Positions 53,600 through 63,663 of a stretch of 64,000 nt of DNA are shown in pieces. The notes under the pieces were generated by a model. It searched no databases. It was given only the letters and a program-made list of their open reading frames with translations, and was not told the DNA's origin. A program made the position numbers and the translations under genes. Origin of the DNA: Mycolicibacterium holsaticum DSM 44478 = JCM 12374. Lineage in GTDB: Bacteria; Actinomycetota; Actinomycetes; Mycobacteriales; Mycobacteriaceae. Position 1 is the stretch's first letter. Every line of letters starts with the position of its first letter. The stretch covers positions 124,001 to 188,000 of the forward strand of contig NZ_CP080998.1 in the NCBI RefSeq assembly GCF_019645835.1. The letters are read 5' to 3'.

Positions 53600-55201
53600 A
53601 TGACGAGTTACGACTACATCATTGCGGGCGCTGGATCGGCCGGATGCGTGCTGGCCAACCGCCTGTCGGCCGACCCGAAGACAACCGTGCTGCTGATCGA
53701 GGCCGGCGGCGTCGACCGCCATCCGCTCTACGCCATCCCGAAGGGCTCGGGGATGTTGTTCGAGAGCGAAAAACACATGTGGCACTACGAAACAACGCCG
53801 TTTGGACCCAAACCGCACACCGAGCAGTGGCTGCGCGGGAAGGTGCTCGGCGGGTCGAGCTCGATCAACGGGATGATCTACAACCGCGGCAACCGCGCTG
53901 ATTACGACGGCCTCGAGCGGCTCGGCAACAAGGGCTGGGGCTGGGACGAGATCCTGCCGATCTTCCAGCAATTCGAGGACAATGCGTTCGGGCCGTCTCC
54001 GACGCGTGGTGTCGGCGGACCGTTGCACATCTCGGTGCCCCGTGACCCCGACCCGCTCTGCGCCGAAATGCTCGACGCCGCAGCCGCAGCCGGTTTGAAC
54101 CGGGTGCAAGACATCAATGAAAGCGACGACGAGCGCGTCGGGTACGCCACGGCGACCATCAAGAACGGTCGCCGGGTCAGTGCCGCCACCGCGTTCCTCA
54201 GGCCCGCGTTGCGCCGGCCGAACCTCACCGTCCGTACCCGCACCACGGTGCGCCGACTTCTGTTCGACGGCGGTAGGGCGATCGGCGTGGAAGTCGAAGC
54301 CAAGGGCGGAACCGCGCAGATCCGGGCCGAGCGCGAGGTGATCGTGTCGCTGGGCAGCCTCAACAGCCCGAAGCTCTTGCAGCTCTCGGGTATCGGGCGA
54401 CGCGACGTGCTGGCTGCGGCGGGTGTGGCCGTCTACCTCGAGCGCGACAACGTCGGCCGGGGCCTTCGTGAACATCGCTGTGCGACGTTGCGATACCAGC
54501 TCAAGGAAGACCTCGGCTACAACCGGCAGCTCGCGACCAACCTGGGGAAGGCCCTGACCGGCGCCAAGTACCTCGCCACCCGAAGTGGCCCCCTTGCCGC
54601 TCCGTCGTTCGACGTCGTCGGCTTCGTGAAGACCCGGCCCGACGCGGAGCGCCCGGACGGACAGGTGATGCTCGGACCGTGGACGATCCCGCCCTACAAC
54701 ACCGGCGAACCCGTCGCGATCGAACGCCAGGCCGGCGTCTCCTGTCTGGGGATGGTGTTACGCCCGACGGCGCAGGGATCGATCGAGATCACCTCCGCCG
54801 ACTTCGCCGCGCCGCTGCGGATCAACCCGAACTACCTTGGTACAGAGCATGACCGGGAGGCCACCGCCAACCTGCTGCGCAAGATGCGCAGCATCTTCGA
54901 ACATTCTCCGATCGCCGAGCGCATTACCCACGAGACCTACCCGGGACCCGACGTCCGAAGCGACGACGAGCTGGTGGACTCCGTGCTCGACGGCGGCTAC
55001 TGCGGCTACCACGCCGCAGGCAGCTGCGCGATGGGCCCCAGCGATGACGCCGTGGTGGATCCCCAGCTACGCGTGCGTGGGATCGACAGCCTTCGCGTGG
55101 TCGACTGCTCGGTGATGCCGACGATGGTCGCGGGCAACCTCAACGGACCGATCATGGCGATGGCCTGGCGCGCGGCTGATTTCATCCTGCAGGACGGTTA
55201 G
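53600..55201 (+). CDS. GMC family FAD oxidoreductase
   Basis: The protein has 533 residues. The FAD motif is YIIAGAGSAGCVLANRLSADPKTTVLLIEAGG (7-38), followed by RGKVLGGSSSINGMIYNRGN (GMC signature 1), GSLNSPKLLQLSGIG (signature 2) and the C-terminal GYHAAGSCAMG...RVVDCSVMPTMVAGNLNGPIMAM with the catalytic His. It is a choline/alcohol dehydrogenase-like enzyme that oxidises an alcohol. GGGAAGG precedes the ATG, and operator 1 lies just upstream. It is the first gene of the island; the substrate is unknown. Confidence 0.93.
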   Translation: MTSYDYIIAGAGSAGCVLANRLSADPKTTVLLIEAGGVDRHPLYAIPKGSGMLFESEKHMWHYETTPFGPKPHTEQWLRGKVLGGSSSINGMIYNRGNRADYDGLERLGNKGWGWDEILPIFQQFEDNAFGPSPTRGVGGPLHISVPRDPDPLCAEMLDAAAAAGLNRVQDINESDDERVGYATATIKNGRRVSAATAFLRPALRRPNLTVRTRTTVRRLLFDGGRAIGVEVEAKGGTAQIRAEREVIVSLGSLNSPKLLQLSGIGRRDVLAAAGVAVYLERDNVGRGLREHRCATLRYQLKEDLGYNRQLATNLGKALTGAKYLATRSGPLAAPSFDVVGFVKTRPDAERPDGQVMLGPWTIPPYNTGEPVAIERQAGVSCLGMVLRPTAQGSIEITSADFAAPLRINPNYLGTEHDREATANLLRKMRSIFEHSPIAERITHETYPGPDVRSDDELVDSVLDGGYCGYHAAGSCAMGPSDDAVVDPQLRVRGIDSLRVVDCSVMPTMVAGNLNGPIMAMAWRAADFILQDG

Positions 55202-55213
55202 GGCCGCCCGCTG

Positions 55214-56401
55214 TCAGCCGATGACGGCGGGCATCGTGTCCCAGCCGCGCACCGTCGACGTCCGGGACCGCCGCGCACCGGCCATGTCCACCTCCCATTT
55301 CGGAAACCGCTTGAGCACTTCCTCCAGCGCGACCCGGCCTTCCAGTCGCGCCAGCGGCGCCCCTAGGCAGAAGTGGGCGCCTCGACCGAACGTCAAGTGC
55401 CCGCCCGGCTTACGGTGAATATTGAAGCTGTCAGGATCGTCGAAATGACGCTCGTCGCGGTTGGCCGATGCCAGCATCAGCAACAACGCGCTACCCGCGG
55501 GCAGCGTCTGACCGTGAAACTCGACATCGGCTTGCGCGACGAACCGCGCCACGTGGGGGCCCGGCGGCTCGTAGCGCAGCAGTTCCTCGATCGCCACCGG
55601 AATCAAGGACGGATCCTCGACGAGTTCCTGGCGTTGGTCGGGGTGCTCGGCGAGGACCTTGCCCATCCAACCGAACAGGCGCCCGGTGGTCTCCACGCCC
55701 GCGCCGGCGATGACAGCCAGGAAGATCAGCAGCTCATCGGTCCGCAGCCGGCGCGTCGTACCGGTCTCGTCCTCGAACTCGACGTTGAGGAGTTCGGTGA
55801 TCAGGTCGTCGGAGGGGTTCTTCTTACGCCAGGCGACGTAGTCGGTGAACATGTCGCCGTCGAAGTAGTGGTCCTTTTTGACAGGAAGCGGTTCGCCGGG
55901 CTTGTTGCGCAGCACGGCGTGCGCCTGAGCGCGCACCGACGGCTGGGCGGCGTCGGGGATGCCGACCAGCATTCCGATTGTGCGCATGGGCAGTTCGGCG
56001 CCGAGGTCCTGAACGAAGTCGAAGCGGTCCCCGCCGACGAGCGGATCCAGGCAGGCGATGCAGAACGCACGCACCTTGTCCTCGATCGCGCGCATCTTCT
56101 TCGGCGTGAACGCCCGCGCCACCAACGCGCGGTGCACCGTGTGCAGGGGCGGGTCCTCGTTGATGAAGACCCCCGGCGGCATCACCGGGTCGGCCTTGAC
56201 CACCTCGAGGATGTCGCCCTTGGCCGAACTCAGGCGTTGCGGATCACGTAGCGCCGCATCGACGTCGGCGTATCGGCTCAGCCCCCAGAAGTCATGGCGT
56301 TCGTTGTAGTAGAGCGGACGTTCGTCCCGCAGTCGCCGGTACGTCGGATACGGGTCGATGTCGATCTCGACGTTCCACGGGTCGTAATACAGGTCGTGCA
56401 C
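55214..56401 (-). CDS. Cytochrome P450 (island P450-1)
   Basis: The protein has 395 residues, normal for a soluble bacterial P450. The heme loop is FGRGAHFCLGAPLARLEGR with the Cys ligand, the K-helix ExxR is EELLR and the I-helix is AGAGVETTGRL (AGxET where AGxDT is usual). It needs a ferredoxin, and none is encoded in the window. GTG 56401 follows AAGGAGG; an in-frame start at 56560 overlaps the divergent SDR and the operator. It is a close paralogue of the P450 at 60975. Confidence 0.93.
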   Translation of the reverse strand: MHDLYYDPWNVEIDIDPYPTYRRLRDERPLYYNERHDFWGLSRYADVDAALRDPQRLSSAKGDILEVVKADPVMPPGVFINEDPPLHTVHRALVARAFTPKKMRAIEDKVRAFCIACLDPLVGGDRFDFVQDLGAELPMRTIGMLVGIPDAAQPSVRAQAHAVLRNKPGEPLPVKKDHYFDGDMFTDYVAWRKKNPSDDLITELLNVEFEDETGTTRRLRTDELLIFLAVIAGAGVETTGRLFGWMGKVLAEHPDQRQELVEDPSLIPVAIEELLRYEPPGPHVARFVAQADVEFHGQTLPAGSALLLMLASANRDERHFDDPDSFNIHRKPGGHLTFGRGAHFCLGAPLARLEGRVALEEVLKRFPKWEVDMAGARRSRTSTVRGWDTMPAVIG

Positions 56402-56443
56402 CGTACCTCCTTGACTGCGACGAACATCAGGGTAGCGCAGATG

Positions 56444-56459
56444 CTGTACGCTCGTACAG
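56444..56459. promoter_or_regulatory. P450-island operator 2
   Basis: CTGTACGCTCGTACAG, identical to operator 1. It lies between the divergent P450-1 (43 bases away) and the SDR at 56490 (30 bases away). Confidence 0.8.
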
Positions 56460-56489
56460 CGAGTGTCGGTTCGAGTGAGGAGACGTGCG

Positions 56490-57232
56490 GTGGGCCGTGT
56501 GGCGGTAGTGACGGGGGGTGCCTCCGGGCTCGGGTACGCGATCTGCACCGGGCTGGCCAACGACGGTCACCGGGTCGCGGTGCTCGACATCGACGGCGAA
56601 GCCGCGGAAAAGGTCGCCGCCCAACTGAGGGCCGACGGCGCGTCGGCGGTCGCCGTCGGCGTGGACGTCTCCGACGAACCGGCCGTGCAGGCGGCGTTCG
56701 ACACGGTGCGAACTCAGCTCGATGCGGTCGAGATCCTGGTGACCAGCGCCGCGATCGCCGGGTTCACCCGCTTCGACCAGATCACGTTGGCGGAGTGGAA
56801 CCGCTATCTTGCGGTGAACCTCACCGGCACCTTCCTGTGCCTGCAGGCCGCGCTGGCCGACATGGTCGCGGCGAGGTGGGGGCGGATCGTGACAATCTCC
56901 TCGGCCGCGGGTCAACAGGGCGCCCGGCGGCAGGGGCACTACGCGGCGACCAAGGGCGGCGTCATCGCGCTGACCAAGACCGTGGCGCTGGACTACGCGA
57001 ACAAGGGCATCACCGCCAACACGATCCCGCCGTTCGTGATCGACTCCCCGATGCTGCGACATCAGCAGGCGGCGGGGAAACTGCCCGCTTCCGAGTACCT
57101 CGTCCAGGCCATTCCGGCCGGACGCCTGGGAGTGGGTGAGGACGTCGCCGCGGTGTGCTCGTTCCTGTGCTCGGATGCCGCCGGCTATGTCACGGGCCAG
57201 GTCGTCGGTGTCAACGGCGGGGCGGTGATCTA

Positions 57233-57233
<1 letters not shown>
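56490..57233 (+). CDS. Short-chain dehydrogenase/reductase (island SDR-1)
   Basis: The protein has 247 residues: VVTGGASGLGYAI (6-18), TSAAIAG, ISSAAGQQGARRQGHYAATKGG (catalytic Ser, Tyr, Lys) and GYVTGQVVGVNGG. ITANTIPPFVIDSPM has Pro-Pro where APG is usual. GTG 56490 is preferred because GAGGAG lies 7-8 bases upstream; another in-frame start at 56463 lacks such a site. It overlaps the next gene by one base, so the two are coupled. Confidence 0.9.
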
Positions 57234-58090
<857 letters not shown>

Positions 58091-58104
58091 TCGCCTCGAC
58101 GCGG

Positions 58105-58776
58105 TCAGCCGCGGCTGGGCCGAGCGCCCCGGCCGTAGGTGATGTCGGCGCGCTCGGGATCCCATCGGTTCCGAAAGACCACGTCGGTGACCGACCGTCG
58201 TCGCACGGCACCGAAGTTGCCCCGCGGCCAGCCGACGACGACGTGCCCGGCCAGAAACCAGTCGTCGGGCACGCCGACGGCGTCGCGCAGCACCTTCTCC
58301 CCGTCGTAGGACGCCCAACTGGTGAAGCACGCCCCCAAACCCTGCGCACGTGCCGCGAGGTAGAAGTTCTGCATCGCGGGATAGATCGACCCGCCCTGCA
58401 GATACTCAGATGCGAACTCGTTCTTGAAAGCGGTGAACAACACCGACGTGTGCTCACCGGCGCGGTCGTGTAACTCATAGGTGGCCCGGTTGTTGCGCGC
58501 GGCGCGGCTGTTGTCGTCATCGGCCGGTCGGCTCATCCCGTACACGGATTCGATTGTCTGAAGCGCGATTCGGGCTGCCTCGGCAACGGCGGCGCGCTGT
58601 GACGGCGCGTCGAGCACGATGAAGCGCCACAGCTGCGCATTCGCGCCATTGGGTGCCCATGTCGCCGCCGCCAGGCAGCGGGTCAGCGTCTCGTCGTGCA
58701 CCGGTTCGTCGGTGAACCGGCGGATCGAGCGCGCGGTGGATAGCACTTCCCAGACGTCAGAGGTCGGATGCGGCAT
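58105..58776 (-). CDS. Nitroreductase family flavoprotein
   Basis: The protein has 223 residues: STARSIRRFTDEPVHDETLTRCLAAATWAPNGANAQLWRFIVL (FMN site), AMQNFYLAARAQGLGACFTSW and FLAGHVVVGWPRG. Nitroreductase-fold enzymes reduce nitro groups, quinones or enones, and some act in ring chemistry. ATG 58776 is chosen. It is divergent from the SDR at 58871, with operator 3 between them. Confidence 0.88.
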   Translation of the reverse strand: MPHPTSDVWEVLSTARSIRRFTDEPVHDETLTRCLAAATWAPNGANAQLWRFIVLDAPSQRAAVAEAARIALQTIESVYGMSRPADDDNSRAARNNRATYELHDRAGEHTSVLFTAFKNEFASEYLQGGSIYPAMQNFYLAARAQGLGACFTSWASYDGEKVLRDAVGVPDDWFLAGHVVVGWPRGNFGAVRRRSVTDVVFRNRWDPERADITYGRGARPSRG

Positions 58777-58827
58777 TCCATTGGTGTACTCGACGCTCGG
58801 GAAGTTGTCGAGTGCCTGACCGTCATG

Positions 58828-58843
58828 CTGTACAGTCGTACTG
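58828..58843. promoter_or_regulatory. P450-island operator 3 (degenerate)
   Basis: CTGTACAGTCGTACTG matches operator 1 except at positions 7, 8 and 15. It lies 51 bases from the nitroreductase start and 27 bases before the SDR start. TACAGT inside it is -10-like. Confidence 0.65.
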
Positions 58844-58870
58844 CAAGCGAGCGGGATGGGAAGTGGTGCA

Positions 58871-59641
58871 GTGAACGACAGGTTCTCGATGGACGGGCGG
58901 GTCGCCGTCATCACCGGCGGCGGAACCGGTATCGGCAGGGCGTCGGCCCTCGTTCTGGCCGAACACGGTGCCGACATCGTGCTCGCCGGGCGTCGCGCCG
59001 AACCACTGAAATCCACGGTGGCAGAGGTCGAAGCGCTGGGCAGGCGTGCGCTGGCGGTGCCCACCGACGTCACCGACGCCGAGCAGTGCCGTGCGCTGGT
59101 CGACGCGACGGTCGCCGAGTTCGGCCGGCTCGACGTTCTGCTCAACAACGCCGGCGGCGGCGAGACCAAATCGCTGATGAAGTGGACCGACGACGAGTGG
59201 CATCAGGTGTTGAACCTCAACCTGTCCAGCGCCTGGTACCTGTCACGCGCCGCAGTGCAGCCGATGATCGAGCAGGGCGGGGGTGCGATCGTCAACATCT
59301 CGTCGGGTGCCAGCCTGCTGGCGATGCCCCAAGCGCCGGTCTACGCCGCGGCCAAGGCGGGGTTGAACAACCTGACCGGATCGATGGCGGCGGCGTGGAC
59401 CCGAAAAGGAGTGCGGGTCAACTGCATCGCGTGCGGCGCGATCCGCACACCGGGTCTGGAGGCCGACGCGCAGCGGCAAGGGTTCGACATCGACATGATC
59501 GGGCAGACCAACGCTTCGGGCCGTATCGCCGAACCCGAGGAGATCGGCTACGGCGTGCTGTTTTTCGCCTCCGACGCATCCAGTTACTGCTCGGGGCAGA
59601 CGCTCTACATGCACGGCGGCCCCGGACCTGCGGGGGTCTGA
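58871..59641 (+). CDS. Short-chain dehydrogenase/reductase (island SDR-3)
   Basis: The protein has 256 residues: VITGGGTGIGRASAL, NNAGGGE, NISSGASLLAMPQAPVYAAAKAG (Ser, Tyr, Lys) and SYCSGQTLYMHGG. It is a classical glucose/oxoacyl-type SDR. GTG 58871 has GGGAAG 7 bases upstream; ATG 58856 is an in-frame alternative without a good site. The stop is one base from the next ATG. Confidence 0.9.
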   Translation: MNDRFSMDGRVAVITGGGTGIGRASALVLAEHGADIVLAGRRAEPLKSTVAEVEALGRRALAVPTDVTDAEQCRALVDATVAEFGRLDVLLNNAGGGETKSLMKWTDDEWHQVLNLNLSSAWYLSRAAVQPMIEQGGGAIVNISSGASLLAMPQAPVYAAAKAGLNNLTGSMAAAWTRKGVRVNCIACGAIRTPGLEADAQRQGFDIDMIGQTNASGRIAEPEEIGYGVLFFASDASSYCSGQTLYMHGGPGPAGV

Positions 59642-59642
59642 C

Positions 59643-60071
59643 ATGGACGTCAGCCACTTCGGGTTACGGGTCCGCGACCTGGACAGGTCGCGATCCTTCT
59701 ACGGGGCACTGGGTTTCACCGAGGTGAAGCGGTTGAGCGTGCCCGACGAGATGGCCGCAGGGTTGCTCGGCCTGGCACCACCGATCGGATTCCAAGCCGT
59801 GTACCTGCAAAACGCCGGTGTCGTGCTGCAGTTGCTGACCTTCTCGGGCTACCCGGCGCCGGAGGAAGCCGAGCGCGGCATGGTCGGCGCCGGGCTGACC
59901 CACGTATCGATCGCTGTCGACGACATCGCTGCGGCGCAGGCCGCGGTGCAAGCGGCCGGCGGCACCGTCGTCGCCGACCCCGGCGGTGGCTTCGCCTGCA
60001 TGGTCCGCGATCCCGACGGCCAACTGCTCGAGTTGGTGCACTCCCGGGTGCGGCCGGTACCGCAGGCCTGA
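59643..60071 (+). CDS. VOC family protein (island)
   Basis: The protein has 142 residues and a single glyoxalase-like module: HFGLRVRDLDRSRSFYGALGFTEV, HVSIAVDDIAAAQAAVQAAGG and MVRDPDGQLLELVHS, with a metal-type Glu near the end. It may be an isomerase, lyase or dioxygenase-like enzyme acting on a pathway intermediate. It is separated by one base from SDR-3 and is certainly in the same operon. Confidence 0.9.
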   Translation: MDVSHFGLRVRDLDRSRSFYGALGFTEVKRLSVPDEMAAGLLGLAPPIGFQAVYLQNAGVVLQLLTFSGYPAPEEAERGMVGAGLTHVSIAVDDIAAAQAAVQAAGGTVVADPGGGFACMVRDPDGQLLELVHSRVRPVPQA

Positions 60072-60076
60072 ACAGG

Positions 60077-60931
60077 TCAGGATCGCAGTTCGTCGGCCAT
60101 CGCGGCGTAGCGGTCGAGGAACGACAGCGTGGTCGACGGATCATGCGCCTCGCGGCGCCCGCCACCCAGCACCACTCGGTTGAACCCCATGTCGCGGTAT
60201 GCCGCCAGCTTTTCGAGCTTGGGATCGCCCCACGCCATGATCGTCAGGTCCAGCGCGGCGGGGTCACGACCGGCCTCCTGCGCGCTTCGCCGGAAGTCGG
60301 CCAGCGCGGCCGCCACATCGCGGAATGCGGCATCGCCGGGAAGCCAGCCGTCGGCCCAGCCAAGGCAGTCCCGGATCGCCTTGGGACCGGTGGCGGCCGC
60401 CAGCAGCGGCGGGCGTGGTCGCTGGTGCGGTTTGGGATAGGTCCACACCGGGTCGAAGTCGAAGAAGGCGCCGTGGTACTCGGCTTCGTCATCGGTCCAC
60501 AGCGCGGTGAGCGCGGCGACCATCTCGGCCAGTGCCCGGTAGCGATCCGACCAGGCCAGCGGCCGCGACACCTCGAGTTCGGCGCGGAATCCCACACCGA
60601 CGCCGAGGCGCAGGCGACCCTGGCTCATGTGGTCCAACGTGGCGACTTGTTTTGCCATCGTGAACAACTCATGTTCGAGCGGCAAGACGACAGCGGTGCC
60701 GAGGCGCAGCGTCGTCGTCGCCTGAGCCGCCGCGAGCAGTGACAGGAACGGGTCCCACATCTGCTTCTGCGCATCAAGCAGGCTGCGGTGGAACTGACCG
60801 CCCGCGGCCACCGGGATCTGGGGATGCTCACCCACCCAAATCGACTCGAAGCCCCGCGATTCCAGCTCGGCGCCCAGCACGGCGGGGGCGATGTCGCGCG
60901 GGGTGTTGAGCGAAACGTAACCCAGATCCAT
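60077..60931 (-). CDS. LLM-class flavin/F420-dependent oxidoreductase (island)
   Basis: The protein has 284 residues: FESIWVGEHPQIP, LRLGTAVVLPLEHELFTMAKQVATLDHMSQGRLRLGVGVGF, and PPLLAAATGPKAIRDCLGWADGWLPG. It is of the F420-dependent TIGR-type LLM group common in mycobacteria. ATG 60931 has GGAAGG 6 bases upstream; ATG 60937 is in frame but too close to that box. It is divergent from P450-2 with operator 4 in between. Confidence 0.9.
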   Translation of the reverse strand: MDLGYVSLNTPRDIAPAVLGAELESRGFESIWVGEHPQIPVAAGGQFHRSLLDAQKQMWDPFLSLLAAAQATTTLRLGTAVVLPLEHELFTMAKQVATLDHMSQGRLRLGVGVGFRAELEVSRPLAWSDRYRALAEMVAALTALWTDDEAEYHGAFFDFDPVWTYPKPHQRPRPPLLAAATGPKAIRDCLGWADGWLPGDAAFRDVAAALADFRRSAQEAGRDPAALDLTIMAWGDPKLEKLAAYRDMGFNRVVLGGGRREAHDPSTTLSFLDRYAAMADELRS

Positions 60932-60958
60932 TGACATCCTTCCGGCCGAATACCCGTG

Positions 60959-60974
60959 CTGTACGATCGTACAG
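60959..60974. promoter_or_regulatory. P450-island operator 4, abutting the P450-2 start
   Basis: CTGTACGATCGTACAG is a perfect palindrome ending on the base before the GTG at 60975. TACGAT (60962-60967) ends 7 bases before that GTG, as expected for a -10 box of a leaderless transcript. It is 27 bases from the divergent LLM start. Confidence 0.85.
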
Positions 60975-62156
60975 GTGTCTGAGGTGTACTACGACCCCTA
61001 CGACGTCGCGATCGACGTTGACCCGTATCCGGTGTACAAGCGGCTGCGCGACGAGGCGCCCGTGTACTACAACGAAAAGTTCGACTTCTGGGCGCTGAGC
61101 CGGTTCGAGGACGTCGAGCATGCGTTGCGTGACGTCGAAAACCTCAGCTCGGCCAAGGGCGACATCCTCGAGGTGGTCAAGGCGGAGCCGGTGATGCCGA
61201 TGGGGGTGTTCATCAACGAGGACCCACCGCAGCACACCGTGCACCGGCTGCTGGTGTCGCGTGCGTTCACGCCCCGCAAGATGCAGGCGATCGAGGATCA
61301 GGTGCGCGCGTTCTGTGCGGCCTGCCTGGATCCGTTGCGCGACGGAGACCGGTTGGACTTCACCACCGACCTCGGGGCCGAGATGCCGATGCGGGTGATC
61401 GGGATGCTGGTCGGCATCCCCGACTCGTTGCAGCGCACCGTCCGCAGGGTCGCCGGCCGCAGGCTGCGCAACAAGCCCGGTGAGCCGCTGCCGGTGGACA
61501 AGGACAACTATTTCAACGCCAACATGTTTCGCAACTACGTGCAGTGGCGCGCGGAGAACCCGTCCGATGACCTCGTCACCGAACTGCTCAACGTCGAGTT
61601 CGAGGACGTCGGCGGAACCGTCAGAAAGCTGCGCACCGACGAACTCCTGGTCTTCCTCGGGGTGATCGCCAACGCCGGAACAGAGACGGTCGGGCGGCTT
61701 TTCGGTTGGCTCGGCAAGCTTCTCGGCGAACATTTCTCGCAGCGAAGGGAATTGGTCGAGAACCCGGCGCTGATCGCCGGGGCGGTCGAGGAAGTGCTGC
61801 GCTATGAACCCCCGGTGCATTCGATCGCCCGATATGTCGCCAACGACGTCGAGTACCACGGGCAGGTCATTCCGGCCGGCAGCGCGTTACTGCTGATGGT
61901 GGGCTCGGCCAACCGTGACGAGCGCAAGTTCGCCGCTCCCGACGTCTTCGACATCCACCGCAATGCCAACCACTTGTCCTTCGGCAGGGGAACGCACTTC
62001 TGCCTGGGTGCCTCGCTGGCGCGGTTGGAAGGCCGGGTGGCACTCGAGGAGATTCTCAAGCGCTGGCCGGACTGGACGGTGGACACCGACAACGCCGTGC
62101 GGGCCCCGACCGCCACGGTACGGGGCTGGGACAGCATGCCCACGATCGTGGGCTGA
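60975..62156 (+). CDS. Cytochrome P450 (island P450-2)
   Basis: The protein has 393 residues. The heme loop is FGRGTHFCLGASLARLEGR, the K-helix is EEVLR and the I-helix is ANAGTETVGRL. It begins VSEVYYDPYDVAIDVDPYPVYKRLRDEAPVYYNEKFDFWALSRF, very like P450-1 (VHDLYYDPWNVEIDIDPYP). The GTG directly follows operator 4 with no room for a ribosome-binding site, so a leaderless mRNA is likely. Confidence 0.93.
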   Translation: MSEVYYDPYDVAIDVDPYPVYKRLRDEAPVYYNEKFDFWALSRFEDVEHALRDVENLSSAKGDILEVVKAEPVMPMGVFINEDPPQHTVHRLLVSRAFTPRKMQAIEDQVRAFCAACLDPLRDGDRLDFTTDLGAEMPMRVIGMLVGIPDSLQRTVRRVAGRRLRNKPGEPLPVDKDNYFNANMFRNYVQWRAENPSDDLVTELLNVEFEDVGGTVRKLRTDELLVFLGVIANAGTETVGRLFGWLGKLLGEHFSQRRELVENPALIAGAVEEVLRYEPPVHSIARYVANDVEYHGQVIPAGSALLLMVGSANRDERKFAAPDVFDIHRNANHLSFGRGTHFCLGASLARLEGRVALEEILKRWPDWTVDTDNAVRAPTATVRGWDSMPTIVG

Positions 62157-62280
62157 GCGCCTACCACGGGGCACCGACAAATTTTGGGTGTGCGCTTGCG
62201 GTTATCCCCAATCGCGGTTTGGTCCACAGATTGCTCGGTTGACCTGTGGCTGCAACGTAGTGGCTCGATAGCGTTGGCCC

Positions 62281-63663
62281 ATGGGCAGTTTCATCACCGG
62301 ACAGGCAACGCGGGAGCGAATCGGCGCGCTGCTGGATCAGGTCGATGCCGCGTACGACGAGCTGCGCGGATTGTCCTCCGATCTGGTGGGAAACGTGTAC
62401 CGCGTGCAGATGGCCGAGCGGTTGGAGGTCCAGCAGCGGGTCAACCGGGGGTTGATGTATCGGGTGTTCGGGGAGATCGCCGATCCACCGGATGAAACCG
62501 CGATGGCGCCGGGTTTGGTGGATCGGCTGTGGGCGCGGCTGCGCATCCCGCCCGCAGAGATCAAACGCCGCATGAAGATGGCGCGAAGGATCTGCCCGCG
62601 CCGCCAACTGAGCGGGCCACGGTTGCCGGCCTTGCTACCCGAGGTGGGCGCCGCCGTCGAACAGGGCGCGATCGGTGAGGATCACCTCAAGGAGATCTGC
62701 ACGGCGATGGACCGGTTGCCCTCCAACATCTCGGTGACCGACCGCGACGATGTGGAAGCCAGCCTGGTCCGCCAAGCCACCAAGAACGACGCAGACATCG
62801 TCAAAGCGGCCGGCAAACGCATCGACGACATCTTCAACCCCGACGGACACTACAACGAAGAGGACCGTCAACGCCGCCGCGGAGTCTCGCTGGGGACGCA
62901 GGGCCGCGACGGGATGTCGCGGCTGACGGGCTGGGTCGATCCGGAGACCCGCTCCTACATCGAGGCGTGCAGCGCCGCGGTGCGTCCTGGACGTCATCTG
63001 CCCGACGGCGCCGTCGAAGAAGTACCCGATGAGCGCAACTCAGCGCAGCGGTGTCATGACGGCATCAAGCTCGGGCTTAAGGAAGGCATCGCCGCCGGCG
63101 GGTTCGGGTCTCATCGTGGGCATCCGGTGACGGTGATCGCGCGCACCACGCTGGCTGAGCTGAACCAGGCCGCCCACGCGGTGACCGATCCGCTGGTGTC
63201 GATGCCCGCGCCGGCCCGAACCGGCGGCAACACCGCGCTGCCGATGCGGGATCTGATCCGCATGGCCGCCGGCGCGATTCACTACCTGGCCGTGTTCGAC
63301 GACCACAGCGAGCGCCCGATCTATCTGGCCCGCCAGAAACGCATCGCCACCGCCGATCAGCGCATCATCTGCTACTCGCGCGACGGCGGCTGTACCCGGC
63401 CCAACTGTCTGGCGCCGGGCTATCACAGCGAGGTTCACCATGCCACCGACTGGTCAGCCGGGGGCACCACCGACGCCGACACCCTGTTCTTCGCGTGCGG
63501 GCCCGATCACGCGGCCGTCACGCAGGGCCGCTGGCAGACCACGGTCACCAAAGGCGGACGCCTGGCGTGGACCGATGGCACCAACGCACCCGAGATCAAC
63601 CACGCGCACCACCCCGACGAGCTGCTGCGCGGCGATCCGGATCCGCCGGATCACGGCGAGTGA
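62281..63663 (+). CDS. DUF222/HNH endonuclease family protein (13E12-type)
   Basis: The protein has 460 residues. The N-terminal DUF222 region (about 20-330) is followed by a C-terminal HNH motif: CTRPNCLAPGYHSEVHHATDWSAGGTTDADTLFFACGPDH. This is the 13E12-repeat family, present in many copies in mycobacterial genomes and linked with mobile DNA and phage integration sites. Nuclease activity is a family inference. The 3' end overlaps the convergent SDR gene by 13 bases. Confidence 0.9.
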   Translation: MGSFITGQATRERIGALLDQVDAAYDELRGLSSDLVGNVYRVQMAERLEVQQRVNRGLMYRVFGEIADPPDETAMAPGLVDRLWARLRIPPAEIKRRMKMARRICPRRQLSGPRLPALLPEVGAAVEQGAIGEDHLKEICTAMDRLPSNISVTDRDDVEASLVRQATKNDADIVKAAGKRIDDIFNPDGHYNEEDRQRRRGVSLGTQGRDGMSRLTGWVDPETRSYIEACSAAVRPGRHLPDGAVEEVPDERNSAQRCHDGIKLGLKEGIAAGGFGSHRGHPVTVIARTTLAELNQAAHAVTDPLVSMPAPARTGGNTALPMRDLIRMAAGAIHYLAVFDDHSERPIYLARQKRIATADQRIICYSRDGGCTRPNCLAPGYHSEVHHATDWSAGGTTDADTLFFACGPDHAAVTQGRWQTTVTKGGRLAWTDGTNAPEINHAHHPDELLRGDPDPPDHGE

